DNA of 64,000 nucleotides, from assembly GCA_004794785.1 (NCBI GenBank), contig SJOL01006399.1, forward strand, positions 124,917 through 188,916, written 5' to 3'. The notes under the pieces were generated by a model that saw nothing but the letters and a program-made list of their open reading frames with translations, searched no databases and had not been told where the DNA came from. The DNA is from Opisthorchis felineus (lineage: Eukaryota; Platyhelminthes; Trematoda; Opisthorchiida; Opisthorchiidae). Of this stretch, positions 1-14,200 are shown piece by piece (the first letter of the stretch is position 1; every line of letters starts with the position of its first letter). Made by a program: the position numbers and the translations under genes.

Positions 1-750
1 GCCCGGTGTTCCGTCCGATTTAGTTGACACACGTGCAGCCATTCGATTCGCAACGTGATTGAATTGTCCGACGGGCGCGAGTAACCAAACTCTGTGCTGC
101 ATACCTTAAAAAGTAGGGAAAACAGAATGAATAGTACGCTTTGTTGGTATATTTGCATGATAAGGAGTCCCAGTATTAAGATTAGCCTGTTGGCAAACAT
201 TGCAACGACAGTTTGGCAAGTATGCTTCTTCACGGAACGAAGATAATTTTTTTGTCAGGGACCCACTGATAATGCGCTAACCTGTCGCACTGGATGTCAG
301 GTATAAATGATGAAGGGCTTCTTTCAATGTAAATGGTGCTGCCGGTTTTCAAAAGTGATGACATATTGAGTCAGTTGCCAAAAACGCCCCTAAAATTAGC
401 TTTCATCCAAAATTTTTAATGTACAGTACACTACAAAATGTCGGGAAATTTATAACATAGCTGTGTAAATTTGAACAATAACCAAGCGGGACAACTAAGT
501 AAGCGTAAACGAATCTTATTGAACTATATGGTGTGTACTTCGTCCTATTGGTATACCTTTGGAAATATTACTGAGACTAGTTATTTACCAGAAGTTTGGT
601 TGTCATCAACGAATCCTCCTAAAATATTCCTGTCAGGTTTGTTTCGTTAGATTATCCTCATGCAGAGATAAAACGATGATAATTTCTATCGTCTGGGAGG
701 CTAAATTGGTGAACGAGTAATATAACAGACTGCCAAATTGCGTTTGTTTG
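1..750. other. Intergenic, nothing recognised
   Basis: AT-rich single-copy-looking sequence without a long open frame, clear splice-bounded exon, tandem repeat or RNA gene that I can identify. Confidence 0.5.
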
Positions 751-756
751 TTTTAA

Positions 757-1271
757 TTAGCCATACATTCGTCTATTTGCTGAATGTGGGAGGCAATTCA
801 GCCAGTCGTTCATTCGTACTCTACACGAATTTTCGTTTCGTCTGAAAGAAACTCGAGGGATTTGGGCGGAAGCGTAAGATAAATTGCATGCTACGTCAAC
901 AAAGAACAATTCTGGTTTCATGGGATTTTGCGTTTCAAAACCAGACCATTGAGCACACATGCTGAATAAATCATCGCATTTCGTCCACATGCCTAAAACG
1001 AAAAACAAAACAAGCGAACCGATATTGAACTACAGATAAGTAAGTTGGGTAAAGCTTTTGCTTCCTCTGCTAAAATTAAAGCTATATGCTGCGCCTTCAT
1101 TTACTTCGTTTAGTGTAAGTCTTTTCTGTTAGTTTTGGCCATCAGTAAAACGCATCTGATTATATTACTGGTTTTGGCGACATTATACGCTTCCGAGACG
1201 AGCATATTGGGATTTTTATCTTCCATTTCGACAGCAGTCGTGAATACATCGTATACAACTGCAATCCACAT
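757..1271 (-). CDS. Possible two-exon cysteine-containing small protein
   Basis: Exon 1 (1271-1169) starts with ATG and encodes 34 codons from MWIAVVYDVFTTAVE to NVAKT, ending at a weak donor A|GTAATA. The acceptor is strong (TTTTTCGTTTTAG). Exon 2 (992-757) continues in the correct phase with SMWTKCDDLFSMC and ends CLPHSANRRMYG before TAA. The product would be about 112 residues with five cysteines in exon 2. There is no recognised domain and no nearby poly(A) signal. A chance fit is possible. Confidence 0.18.
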
Positions 1272-1955
1272 AAGGTTTATTTTGGTTTATTTTGTTTAAA
1301 ATAACTTTGAAAACTTCCGCCTGCAGTGGCATGTCCTGGACATAAGTATTCACAGTTGTTTAGCTTAGTGCGGGATATTTGTCCACTATCTACATCCACT
1401 TTTCTTCTTCACCACCCAGTGTAGGGTTTTGTAATTTGAAAGAAATATTTCCTTCTTCCGTGTCGAACAGTCCCATGCCTGGTGTGATGCATTTGATGTG
1501 GTTATTCTACCCCAAATCGGTGATGCACAGGGGTCAAGCTTCGATCATACTGGGAGTCACCAGCGGTGAATATACGAGCTTGAAGTCTGTTACTACAGCT
1601 CTACCAGCAGACTCTGAACACTCTCGGATCTTAAAGATTAGATGGAGAAACGCCTCTGTGAGGTGTGTGCTGGGGAATCTGATCACATCAGTAAAAGTAG
1701 GGGCAAATCAGGGAGATGCGCGAAACATAAGTGCACGTGTCACAAATCTCAAAGAAGTCTGAATTCTAGGAATTAATGTTCTTAGTTTTTCAACTTGAAA
1801 TTATAATCCTACTGAGTGCCAAAACTAACGGCAATGATCACTTTGAACATTCTGTTCTCTTTATTAGGTGAGCAAACCGCCCCGGAAATTCAGCACATTC
1901 CTCCAGGAAATACCCTAATATGGATCGTCTCTTAACAATCTAAGATACACTGAAA

Positions 1956-2382
1956 ATGGAATTCTGCATGTACCTTCTTGTAATTCATGCCTGACATTTT
2001 TGACGGGTTTACTGGCCCCGTCAGTACAAGCTAGGGCAATCTGTTAAATCGGACACCATCAGTTACACCATGTGTAACGTGAATGAAAGTGGAATGCTGT
2101 CGCGTGCATTTTGCCCTTTGTCCATATAGTCTTTCCTCACATCACATTATCTCGCACATTGCATTTTCACTGGTTATTTGTTACCAGATTCTCTTATTAG
2201 TAACATTTCCCCTGAATGTGTATGAAAACCAGTTTAATATACACCAAATAAACAGTTTTTATGTTTTTCAAACTCATCACGTTTGTGATAAAGAGCTCAG
2301 GCACGAAGTAGATGCTCTAGTGAGTAGGTCATTCAAACTCTCACCAGAAATTCTGTATAAGCGTTTGAATAAGTTCAGATAA
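1956..2382 (+). CDS. Possible small secreted protein, two exons
   Basis: A micro-exon of eight codons (1956-1979, MEFCMYLL) would splice at CTT|GTAATT to an acceptor TTTGTTACCAG and exon 2188-2382. Joined in phase 0, the protein starts with a textbook-looking signal peptide (MEFCMYLL then ILLLVTFPLNVYE), followed by about 51 residues ending SPEILYKRLNKFR. The donor is weak and the longer exon alone is within chance length, so this is a hypothesis. No family is recognised. Confidence 0.2.
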
Positions 2383-2786
2383 TTATCAGATTTAGCTTGG
2401 TGATGGATAATTGGTTCTCTATCCTGTATGGCCATCTGCGGCCAGACAAGCTATTCAGTTCTGGTTAGCCGACGGATAGAACAAAGTCATCGTTTGTGCC
2501 ATGGTTGTTTTTAACTTTGTGCCTCTACTTGTGAGTGGCGAGTGGCGAGTGACTAAGTTACTTTTCTCCAAGATGTAACGTTGCACACACTACAACATAA
2601 CGAAGTCATCAAAGCCACGCTATATCCTGCGTCTCAAAAGAACCGGGTACTACTTAGCATAGAAAACCCTCATACTGACACGTCTAGCTCACTTCTAAAG
2701 TAAGAACCATATTTTATCTTCCACAAATAGCGAGACAATACATTTTTTCACGGTGAGGAAAACATGATACGGATACAACATCTCCA

Positions 2787-3150
2787 TCACGTTTTCGCAT
2801 TGGTTGAAGGGCAGATAGCTGTATGAGTGCCACAAATCTGTTCTGGAGCACCCGCAGACAAGTCTGAAAATACGCTGATCCAATCAGATAAGTCCTGAGC
2901 CTACAAGTGAAGCCAGCTATCAAACTGATAAAAATCTGGTGTAATAATTAGTTGTCCTGTTAGGAGAGAGAGATCAGCGAAGCATTTAAATCCAGTGACT
3001 ACTATTGCCGACACTCTATTGTCATATTTCATACATGCGTGCGGTTGAACCGACCGACAGAATGGACAAAGTAATTTCTCGATTAACGACTCAGTTCCTG
3101 GTTTCAATGATTTCGGATGATAGCGTCCAGGAACAGGATATGTGCAGGCT
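2787..3150 (-). CDS. Possible last two exons of a cysteine-rich protein with a saposin-like tail
   Basis: A minus-strand frame containing EKLLCPFCRSVQPHACMKY reaches ATA|GTAGTC at 3002. A 102-base intron ends CTTCACTTGTAG, and exon 2900-2787 continues in phase 0 as AQDLSDWISVFSDLSAGAPE, then QICGTHTAIC, then stops. C-x2-C at the front and P-x2-I-C-x5-C at the end recall saposin-like proteins, but the middle is too short and the cysteine spacing is not canonical. The 5' limit is not defined, the donor is weak, and the opposite strand is also open here (3005-3229). Confidence 0.15.
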
Positions 3151-4760
3151 AGAGAAACGTAGCCAAATCTCCTCTCTCTGTAGAGCGATTTTGGTGAAAT
3201 TTCGCATAAAAAACTATACTGTGGTTTAGGTTTACAGAGAGTATACTTACAGTATTCGTATAGCGTACTCAAAAGCCCACCATATAGCATTTTTATTTAA
3301 AAGGTGATATTGATATTGAAGTCTGAAAAATAAGCGTGCGCTGCACAGGAAACGTTCTCACCAAAATATCCCGGGTTACTAATTTGCATCCATTTTTTTG
3401 TGAAATTACACATTTACTTGGGCCAGACATACGTTTAGGATAACGTCCTTCTCATGGTAAATGTTACTTTTAGGACTATGCTCTAGTTTAGGCCTAAAAT
3501 CTACATTACGATGTATGTATCTTTACCTGTCTCTTTTCAATATAGTGATGTTCTCAACAAAATGGGTCACATTAAATTTCAGTTAAAGTGAGCAATCGTC
3601 ATAATACACTTACCAAGTATAAGCTGCATCGAATAGACATTAAAATTGTCGTTCAGCTTCAGAAGCACGAAGTACAAGATAAACTTGGGAGGCAATAAAT
3701 GTGGCTAATCCTTTCTCGAAAATTCGTCAACCGTCTAATCCTATTTGACCAAAGCCGTCTAGCGTGCTGTTCATTGTGCCTCACTAAGGTGTTCTCTTTT
3801 AAATTGTGTTTAGTTTTGATATGGGTACTCTAATCCTCACTGTCCCAAACGAACAACTACGTAACACCAACTGGGGATTAATTTACGTGGAATTGTAAAA
3901 GATCTTTAAATTTATTTTAAATAGCTAGACTACTTGGTAATTATCATTACCATGTAACTGGTAGTTGTTCCTCTACAAATTTGTTATGCTTCGTGTCAAT
4001 TTTCAAAATGAGAGCACACAACCATACCAACTGAAGTGCTTCTAATTGCTTTGAGTGATAACATTTAAAAGTCTACTGCGGTATAAATAATCAGTCTGCC
4101 TAACAGCCTTTGGAGTGGGAGACACAGGACCAAAGGTAATATGTCAAAAGTATTTAGTTGTGCCATCTTTAAATGGCATACACTTTCGAGAGTACGTCGG
4201 GTGCCACTGATAATACTCAGCGAGATATGAGAATTTGGGAGCTACGGGTGACGTAATTGACGTGACCTAGCCTTGGAAGGGCGAAATACGCGCTCAAACT
4301 ATACAAAAACCAAGACAATGAAGCCGAGATTCGAATCAACGATAGTTTGTCATGTACAAACACTGAGCTTGGCGATCTAACTTCATACTTTTCATCACCA
4401 TTTATAAAGCTAACCATATCGCATTCAGTTGATTAGTTCCTGGCTTCCTTACATAAATGACCGTTTCAAAGACATCTTACTCGTAATTGGACTGTTAAAT
4501 TTGAGAACAGTTTCGCCTTGTGATTCGTCTATTGTGTGCTTGACTAGTCTGTTGGATAAATTATCTACAAGTCGTCATTGCACGGCCAGTTGACCCCACA
4601 GTGATGTAGATTGCGTTGTAATCTGTATCACTGTTGAATAATTGTTTGCCTTATAGATTCATCTTCAAATCGCTTTTCGTTCTCTTCTCGCATCGGATGG
4701 CTGATTTGCACAATTTTTTCCAAATAGTTACCATATTCTGGACTCTTCAGTTATATCGTG

Positions 4761-5107
4761 TTTTACTCCTTTTGCTTTTTTCGTCGAAAATTGTGCATTC
4801 TAATCCTAGAAACTTCCATTTTGCCTTTGAATGTTCTCTCACTTGCAATTTGAAAGAACTAGAGAGATATCCACAATTACCTAGCCACAAGCTGATGATG
4901 TTTCTTCAAAAAAGGACCAAACGTTATTTGGTTGGTTGCAAAGCTCAGTCAACAGGTTGCTGGTATCGGAGCCAGACTCGATGGTCAACAGTGGAGTAAC
5001 GACTGAAAATCGCTTCATACTTGGAAAACCATAAGCAGTTTGTGGGGAGCCGAATGTTGTGCTGCTTACCAGAATATAATCCCGATGTATTTGTGGGAAT
5101 ATTAAAC
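4761..5107 (+). CDS. Possible small secreted protein, 3' part
   Basis: After the acceptor ATTCTGGACTCTTCAG the frame starts with a hydrophobic leader, LYRVLLLLLFSSKIVHS, and contains a basic KRTKR site followed by YLVGCKAQSTGCWYRS. It either stops at 4999 or splices (GGA|GTAACG, 42-base intron) to a tail reading LWGAECCAAYQNIIPMYLW that ends at 5107. A first exon with the Met is not found. The frame lengths are compatible with chance. Confidence 0.15.
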
Positions 5108-5227
5108 ATGGACCAGCATGCTGAGTACTGTTGCATGTGGTCAGTCGCGCAAACACGCTGGCACAAAAATGGTCATCATCATCAGTTCCTTGTCTACCAC
5201 TGTCCATCACCAGTGTCATCCGTCTAG

Positions 5228-8200
5228 TTGGTTTTCGCCCACTACCCCACGTATTTTGTGCGAAATGAAGATATTAGTTATCTCAAGAATGCGTGCATGG
5301 CATCAGATTTTGGGTGCAATTTATTCGCACAAACCTTGTTGTATCTCTTCGCCTTCCTTGATGCCACCTGTTTACAGTCAGAAGACACGAAGGCGGCCAG
5401 GAAAACTGTGTATTAGTGCAAGTACAGAGTTCTATTCGGTGGTCAATCTGTTCTCAACCAACCGGTGTGTCTCCTGCACGTCCACACCGGTTCTCGAGCG
5501 GTTGTTTTCGTTGTCACGGTTAGTCATAGGTGGCCGTCTGTGCGCTTGAGTACGGAGTGCACATGTTGCCTTGGCCATCAGGTAGGCGTGAAAAGCATGT
5601 GTACTCTTGACCTTGCTCCGGCACATGATGAAACCGGACGTGATTCAGACGCGTGGGAGTACTCGTACGGCGCTGTTTCACTACACGATTGTTCCGCTGA
5701 GCATTAGGGTGATGCGCTGCCGTATTAAACCTATACTGAATGTGTCCAATGGGACTAAGGTCATAGGTGCTCACGACGAATAGAGGATAAATATCACACG
5801 TGTTATCATCGACATAATCGGTAGCATAACAACAGTGTTCAACACTGACGCTTCGCTACTGTGCAGCCATGATTTACTTAGAAGCACTATTTTGAAAAAA
5901 AAGGATGAAATTGAGTGGTGAAGGGACATGGTACTTGCCTACCACAACCATTCAGAAGCGTGCACACCTCCAGACACTCATTCAGGCAATCTGGATAAAA
6001 AATTGACCACAAGAACGCCACTGACATTGATTAGCAGCCATAGCTTGCAGCGCTTACAAGCAGGCGAAGTGGGGATTAGGCGCTTCTCATCCTAGAAGCC
6101 GAGTCTCAAAGGCAGCACCCAAATTTTTCGTAACCTCTTTCAAAACCCTATGCTAGGTCAAACGTTGCCCATCTCTTCGCTTCCACCATTCTACATTGGG
6201 CGCGGAAAACAACAATCTCTTCGGCAAACGATGGTCCGGCATGCGTCATACATGACCTCAACACGGAGTATGATCGATACTAAAGGCGTGTTAAGACATT
6301 TCCAGTGACAATGTTAGTTTCTTTATTCCGTAAAAATAAATAATGTGCAGGCACATTTACACAATAGTCTTTTATTCAGAGGAATCTGTGGTCAGTAGCA
6401 ACGGAGCCCGCAACTTACCTAATTTCAATATGTCAAAAGATAATACTCGGACAGAAAACATTTCAGAATACATGAAAACAAGGTGCGATGCCTTGGTGTG
6501 CTTCATGAGACCGACATTTAATAACACGTTTGACAGTCAGCATGAGAACCCAGACATTCTTTCATGGAGTAGCTCTAGGTGAACTACACATATAATGCTT
6601 CAAATGAAGAAAGTGCGAAGCTTCATAAAAAACTGCGTAGACATTTTATTGCAAGCAGTGCAAAGGAAGATAAATAATTCTATTACCAAGATAACAAAGA
6701 AATTGAAAGGCCGGTCTTCCCCAACAAGTTACCTTCACAAGGGCATTAAACTCGCCATTACGGAATGGGCAAGCATACCGTTGTCCTGCAAGCGACATCT
6801 TTTGAAGGATATAAACAAGTTCATAGGAATTAATTCAACTGACTCAGGGATAGCAATGAAAATATAAGTGGCGTTCGTCTGCCGAAAAACTAGCCAATGT
6901 ATTCACATGCCCATTAAACTTCTTAAACACAAGGCACTGCTAATAGTTACTACTGTTGAAAGATAAACCAATTTACTGGAATAAACGATAACCAATCAAA
7001 AACACGCATATAATAAAACAGATATGGCGATTTACGTGTTTACGTCACAGTGGAGAGTAAGTATGAAGAAAATAATGAACGTTTTTAATAACGTAATGCA
7101 CTTAAAATAAAGCTAAAGGTGACGCTCTCATCGTAGTCACTAACCTCTTTTTTAACTACAATATTCTATACCGATAGAATGAAAGTGCAGCAGTGCTCCG
7201 CTGGTATCATCTTTAAAAGACAAGTTTTCTAGTGGACACTTAAACTGAAGATTAGAATATTTGACGCAAACGTTTTTTTCACACTTTAAGGTGGTCACTG
7301 CTTTCCGAAATTAAAAAGAAACATTATGTTTGTAGAGTCCATGGTTGCACATATTCCAGTTTATCTATCTGATTTTACGATTTCCATACAGGGATTTGTT
7401 TTATTCCATTTCGAAGACTGAATGCATTATTTATGTAAGCATGCTAAGGTTGGAATTATTTTCCGATAGACCAGTGGTGAAAAATTACCCTGATTGAGCA
7501 CCAACAAATCTAGACACACTACCCATGGTTTAGTGTAAGTTTCTCGGGCAGGACATGCTACCAGTGAACAATATTTTCGTACGGTTACCGTCAGTCATTT
7601 AATCAAATTATAACTGACGCTTGTTTTAACTTAACTACGGTAATACGGCTGTTTCATCGTGTGTTCCCGCTGTTGGTCCCATACGTGTGCAGTTCGAACT
7701 ATCTAACACATGATATCAGAATATTGTCCTGCACGCTGGGTGGGCAACCAGGACGTTTCCTCTTCAAAAATGGCACAACAAGCTGGTTTCACATACTTAT
7801 AAACTGTACCAACATGAATAACGTTGGGCTGTATCATACTGCACAATAATCCATCGTGTTTAAGTAAATGTAGACCTGCTTGGTACTTCAGGAAGTCGTT
7901 AGAGAATAGTCGTGGGTTACGATAGTGTTATCGATGTTTTGATCCCTTATAAGAGCTTGACAGGCCAGTTAGGGAAGTTTCAATACTAAGTTAAAAGAAG
8001 ACGTTCATAGTTGAGATTAACATGTACTTCATCTTATCCCGATCAATTTGATGGACGCAGATTAACCGGACAAGTTGTTCCTTGAGTCACAAATTGCATG
8101 GTGCTAACACAAAAAATGCATTGTTTAACAAGATTTTATAGCTTAAAATCAGAATTTTGGTTTGGTTTCTGATCTGTACGACTCAGATATCCATCCAGCT

Positions 8201-11200
8201 ACCGATATCAGAAGAAAGTTCATGCCGTCTACCACTGCTTTTTGGCCAGCACAAAGTTTTGCTGGCGTACTTTGTTAAAAACTACAATAAAGTGGGTTTA
8301 ATTTCTAATAGGGCTTTAAACCACGACTATGTGGTCCCTACCATTTATCGTATACCTAACATCAAGACCGAGCAAAATTTACACACGTTTACTCCTAATG
8401 CTAATAATACTTCTAAATAGTAAATCACAACCAGTATAGTGCTCATAAACTAATCAATCCGCAACGTCTTGGTACGCAAGTTTAAGAATTACACCATTCA
8501 GGCTCTTTTCCAAACCCCAAATAACTGAACTGCGTGCTATTAACTGAACGTTTGGCCCATAACCAATATAGCCAGGTAATAAGTTGGAATGATATTTTGA
8601 CACCCGAATGACCTATTGGATCACTTGAATATTTCAACACTACACACACCTTGCAATCATTTCAAGTAAGCATTTTGGGATATCTTGGAAACATTTTTAA
8701 AAAAATTCTTTCTTCTGCCCAACATTTGTATGTTCATAGCGATAACGTATCAGTAGATTCCCTACTAATTTCAACGTAGGTTCCGTAGGTTTCCGACAAC
8801 AATCACAAGCCAAATTTCTTCTCACTCACTGAATGAAACGAAAAATAAGATAACTATCACCCGTGTTGTGTAAGTTAAATAAAAAGCCATACACTTCTAC
8901 ATCTGCGATAAACAGCGTGGAGAAAAAAAAGTAGTCATGAGTGTTTTAATCCCCTTAGGTTAATGAAAGAATGAAGAATATATTTTAACAATGTTTCCCC
9001 TAAGCACTGCAAGACATTCCAAGTCTTCTTTAATACCACATTGTTTAACTTCAAAGCACAAACTCTTAGTTCACTTGTTTAGCAGGAGCCATAAGTTTTG
9101 CCTTACCGAGAGATATTTTTTTGGGAAAAACTTGTTTCTTTTAGTTAAAAGTGTTTTGAAACTTTTAACCAACTATCCACCTTATGGGTTCTGATTTATT
9201 AAGGACGGCCGCGAACAAACAGGTGACCTGGGCATATTCTGTGTCCCGGTGTCTACGCAGAGCAATTGAGCGACGAAATTCTACAGTTTATGTTTCAAAT
9301 TTAAACCAAGTCCTTTATGCCATTCAAATGGAAAACAGATTTATTTGTGTAAAAATTAAGTCTAAACTCATTGTGTTCGAAGACCATTCACAATCACCTA
9401 TTCCCTATTCACAAGTAGTGATTTCCAATAGTATCTGAATTCCACAATATGAAGTGTTTGTATAAAATGCATGTGAAATGCAAAATGCAATATGTACAAA
9501 ATGCGGAATTTGAAGGAACTGACTAGTTAATAATAATAAAAATCAAAGTAACGAAGTGAAGATGCGCCTTAATTTATTGTATCATCTAGAGTTTTTTATA
9601 CCTAAATTTGACCTCTGGTCTCAAATCCTTATAGCTTGTTTTGCGGTGCTTTTAGCGGGTGGCTAGATGGTACTTGAGATGCTCCTCCACCAGCGTGCAG
9701 ATTTCACTCATAAATGTTGATCAGTATTACGCCCACTCATTCCACAGGCTAGGGATAAGTCTCATTTAAGCACCACTGGATAGAAAGCAACTCCTCATAT
9801 GCACGGTGCGCAGTCGTTTCGCGGTAGTATGTGGTCCCTATTCATGAGGACTCGAATTCGTTTGCGACTATGCTGCTTTATTACAGACTCTGGCTGGATG
9901 TACACAGTGAACGGGGTGGGGGGCCAAGTGAACCTGAAGTCATTCGCCTTTTGAGAGTACTACAGAATTGTTTACTCTTTTTGGCTGTCTCGGAAAAATC
10001 AACTAGCCACACTAGTACCAAGCACTACCTTGGCAGACGTGATGCATTCCCAGAATAAAGTGTCTATATCTAGTGCGCACACTCCCAAGCGAAAAAATGG
10101 TTGCTGGAGAACGTTTGGAATCGATTGAGAAGTCGTCTTTTTCGGAAAATTTCTGAGAACAGTCAAAATATCCCCACAATTCAAAGGGGTGAAACAAAAT
10201 TCCCTCCGCATTAACAACTGCAGTCCGCACCATCACTGGCCAACTTTTAACTCGGATGGTAAGCGAAGTGATAAGTACGGGATCTGCTGAAATATTTAGT
10301 GTACAAAGGTGCGACAATGATGAGTTCGTAGGCAAGTAGGTGCATGCTGTTGAAAATGCGAGATTAATCAATAGCTCAAGCTTTATCCGGGTGGTCGATG
10401 TAGTTTTTGTGTAGTTTAGCCACAGATGAGAATTAGCCACGCAGAACACCCTAGATTCAGTAGTATTCTGCAATATTCCAAAGTTGTAGATGTTACATCA
10501 AAAATATTTTCATGTGTTACTTAGGTTTCATATGGTACTCTTCGCTGAATGACCAGAAAGTAAACGCGTTAAAACATTAGTAGTGGCGAGCAACACAGGC
10601 AACCATCAGACGTTTGGGACTGGGGGATTCCGGCCCAACTGTGTCAATCACAGGCGTGGCTTCTATCCGTCACCCAGCTGGGTAGGACTGAACTCCCGTA
10701 CTGATAAACGGTTACATTCCATACATTAACCCGCAAGTGAATTACCTAATTGACAGGCACAATCAGACGCAAATAATAATGGTATAATAATAATAATATA
10801 TACAGAGCAAAATCAAGCTGCATCTATCGGCATCTTTCGTTGGTAATATAAATGGAGGTGACACAGGAATATCATCAAGTGAATTGGAAGTTTTGAAAGG
10901 TTTGGTTTCCTAAAACGGATGTCTTTTAAGCTAGAGTACGAACAGGCTATGATTCACACTTGTGCGCTTTCAACCGGGAATACTGGGAATCTGGCGAGCG
11001 GTTCTAACTCAAAATTTGGTTTAAAATTAGAGTGCTTCTTAAGATCTGAGTTGGTTGTCAATATTTAAGCATATGAAGGGTGGGAAGCACCCCGCAAATC
11101 CTCTAATAAGAACTGTTGCATATTGCATAACGTTAGAAATTGGTGAATCCTATCAGGATCGCTTTGATTTGATTCCCAAACTTTGAAGGTATGATGCTCA

Positions 11201-14200
11201 ACCACGAACACTAACTTTGACTCTGGGTGGACAGGAGAAAAGTGAAGGCATCGTAAAAAGGTATGTGATTACAGAATAGAGCATTACGTAATGCAAGACA
11301 GAGATCTTCCATCAGTGGATAGTAAAAGTAATAATACTGTTCCCTGATTCAAAGCCTATGTGACGTGTTTGGACCAGAGTTCGCTATGAATACAAATAAA
11401 TAGAAGACACTAGAATCTCTGGATCCTTATCGAGAGCAGCAAACAGAGGCCTATAAAGAACACCACAAGGAAGAGTGAAAGAACAAAACCTGGGAAAGAA
11501 GCCTGAAAACTACATAAACCCTACCGACCCTTAGAATAGCTGTAACAAAATAGGAGGGTCAACAAACATTTCAAATACATAAGAAATGGAGCAAAGAATG
11601 CCTCTAGGTTTATCCAACCGTCTAGTGAAGTAATCCCACAATACACCGAGTGTAGTGTGTAGAAGTTCGATTACCTAATTTCTTAACAGGTGCTTTCGCA
11701 GGCGTTTTTTGTTCCATAAGTAGTAGACAGTGCAAGTTCTGAGGCGACCGGATAAATAACCAGCGCAAATCACAGAGCGCCATGCCCTGTAACAAAACCG
11801 GAATCCGCGTCCCAAATTTTGGTTTACTGCCAAACTTTTCAAGTTAGTTTTGAGCCTATTCGATCGAGCAATATCTGATGAAGTAACTTTCAGAGAGTGA
11901 GATAAATCAACTTGACGTTTAGCCCGACTTTTGTCGGTAAGCTGGCAGGATAAAGTATGGCGCATTCTAAGCAACCGGATAAAAACAAGTATGCGTTTTT
12001 TAGCTGTGATAAGTGCATCTGAATAACGCAGCGTACGGCGCCCATTGGTCGATTAGATAAACAAATAATCTCCCGAAGAAACTTGGAATGAGACAGAGAC
12101 TCAGCTCTTAATTTGCCACAACCTTGAATACCTAAAAGGATGTCGACGCTGTTTTATTTGTCTTGATGGAGAATGCGCAGTTTCCTCATTGGACTTACAA
12201 CCAAAGGACTGACAGTAAAGAATAGTACTGACGATGTACGCACCTTGTTGATATTGGCTCAAGGGAAGCTAGCGTGAGCGACGTTTCCCTGGCATTCAGC
12301 CACCTTTGGCAGTGCATGATTCCAAGAGACTTCAACAGACTGGTCACATTTCAGCAAGCATAATTCTGCTGCTTGAAAATGATTAACTTATTTTGCCGTA
12401 CACTAAGGTTCTGAAACTATAATCTATGTTCAAGTGAATTGGGAACATCTTTCCGGTGTGACTGTTAATAATTTTCAATGAGCACGGCCGATATCAACCG
12501 TTCTGTGCATTTGCATAACACAAAGGCGGGAGACGCACTAGCCCAAAAACTTATTATCCACGATGCGAACATTTTGGCCATAGAAATTCTTATCAGAAAG
12601 CACTCGAGATGGTTGAACCATTATTGAAGTGGTCTCTTGCTTTGAAGAAAACACTTTGTACTTGCAAGTATTTTGACTGCAAAAAAGCAAGAAAGGATGT
12701 ACTATCATATTCTCTGTGTTATAATTTTCCAGCTGTGCACAGTTTTCACAAGAATATTAGCTAGCTGCCCAAGCAAGACCTTGACACTTACGGATCTGGT
12801 CCTCATAACCGCATAATTGAAGCATATTTCTGTAGACGGAGCTTGCTTAATGATAATGAAATACAATTATCCTAAACCCATAGCGTTTGATTGCAACCAG
12901 AAAATTGGGGATTCGGTTGAAGGAACCCACTGGTGCCCGCTTCGATAAGTTTGAATCTCCAGTAAGTCAAGCTTAGATGACACCCGTATAGAATTCTGCG
13001 GTTGATGATGGTTCGCTATAATTTGAACTAGACGACCATGGTCATTGAAAAATTGCCTGAAACACCTCAGCAGATTTTGGTGTGAATATAGTCCATTTGG
13101 TTGATCATCAGTACCGTCATCTGCATCGATTACACCAACAGTCAATTAATGTAGAGAAGGATTTCAGCACTGTATTAGTGAAAACAGTTAGTTGCGTCAA
13201 TTTGCTGATAAGTCTGTATTAATGTTAAGGTGTATCGAAGCTGGGCGATTTTATTTCAGTTAAGGTCGACGTGGTGACGCAGGCAACGTAAACCGTACTG
13301 TAAACCGCTGAGGCAGGTAGTATGATTGCAACCGATTCATTAACAAATCATCAGTTGGGAGGTGAAACGTAGGGCTGAATCAGTATTTGTGTTTCCTGTG
13401 TGTTATTATACTTGCTGCTTGTCGGGACTGTCCCATAACGAAAGGTTGTTCGGCCGAGCGGCCCGTTAATCTTTGTCCTGATTAGTTGGTGACAAAGTTA
13501 TCTTTCAGTCCGACCGCCTTGCCGTTTCCCATCGGTCGATACTTAAGTGTGTTCATCCGCTGATTTCTTTGGGTTCCACGATGCGTTAATTTTAAGCATA
13601 ACTTCAAAGGGGTCCCTGTTTCCTGAGGTGTTGTCGGTTTTATTTGAATATTCCAGTTGAGAAATTGGTCGCACTCACGTAGTGGTGCGTAAAAAGGATA
13701 TGTTGGTTGATTAAATTTGTCTTGGGGTCCCATAATTCCGAAAATTTCTTTCAGTTTTTGTGTCTCCGGGTGAGGCGGCTTTCACATTTTTTCGGAATTT
13801 GTGCCCCCGCTGGTCTCCGTGTATGATGATAAATGGTGGAGATCTAGTGTTCTAAATATCTTCTTTATTCATATACACAGTTTCTCTGGAGTTCGTTCAG
13901 CGTAAAAAGTGTTGCATTTGTTACACCCGACCTGATAAATCAAGTTGTTCCTCTTGGTATTGTCAAAGTCGTCTTCATCTTTGGGGTCAGTTTGTGCTAA
14001 TTATCACAGAATTTTCGGGCTACAGCAATTCATTTCTAGCGTAATTATTCAGTCATAAATCGAACAGCGTATGCATGTTAGACACAACTGCACAACCATG
14101 AAAGAAGAATAAATTATAACTGAATGGTATGACAGAATTCGGAGAAACTCGGACGGCAACAGCGACAGTAGTTTCACTTTCAGGATGAAATCATTATTGG

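Noticed and set aside
1379..1762. 127-codon plus-strand frame, with a protein-like minus-strand frame (about 1700-1538) opposite
   Set aside because: Both strands are open and neither has clear start or splice signals; the minus reading may be an unrecognised repeat, but I cannot support it.
5465..5770. Overlapping frames on both strands in a G+C-richer stretch
   Set aside because: Simultaneous openness on both strands reflects composition; no motif recognised.
10012..10473. 153-codon minus-strand frame
   Set aside because: Length is near the chance expectation and no domain, leader or flanking gene signals were seen.
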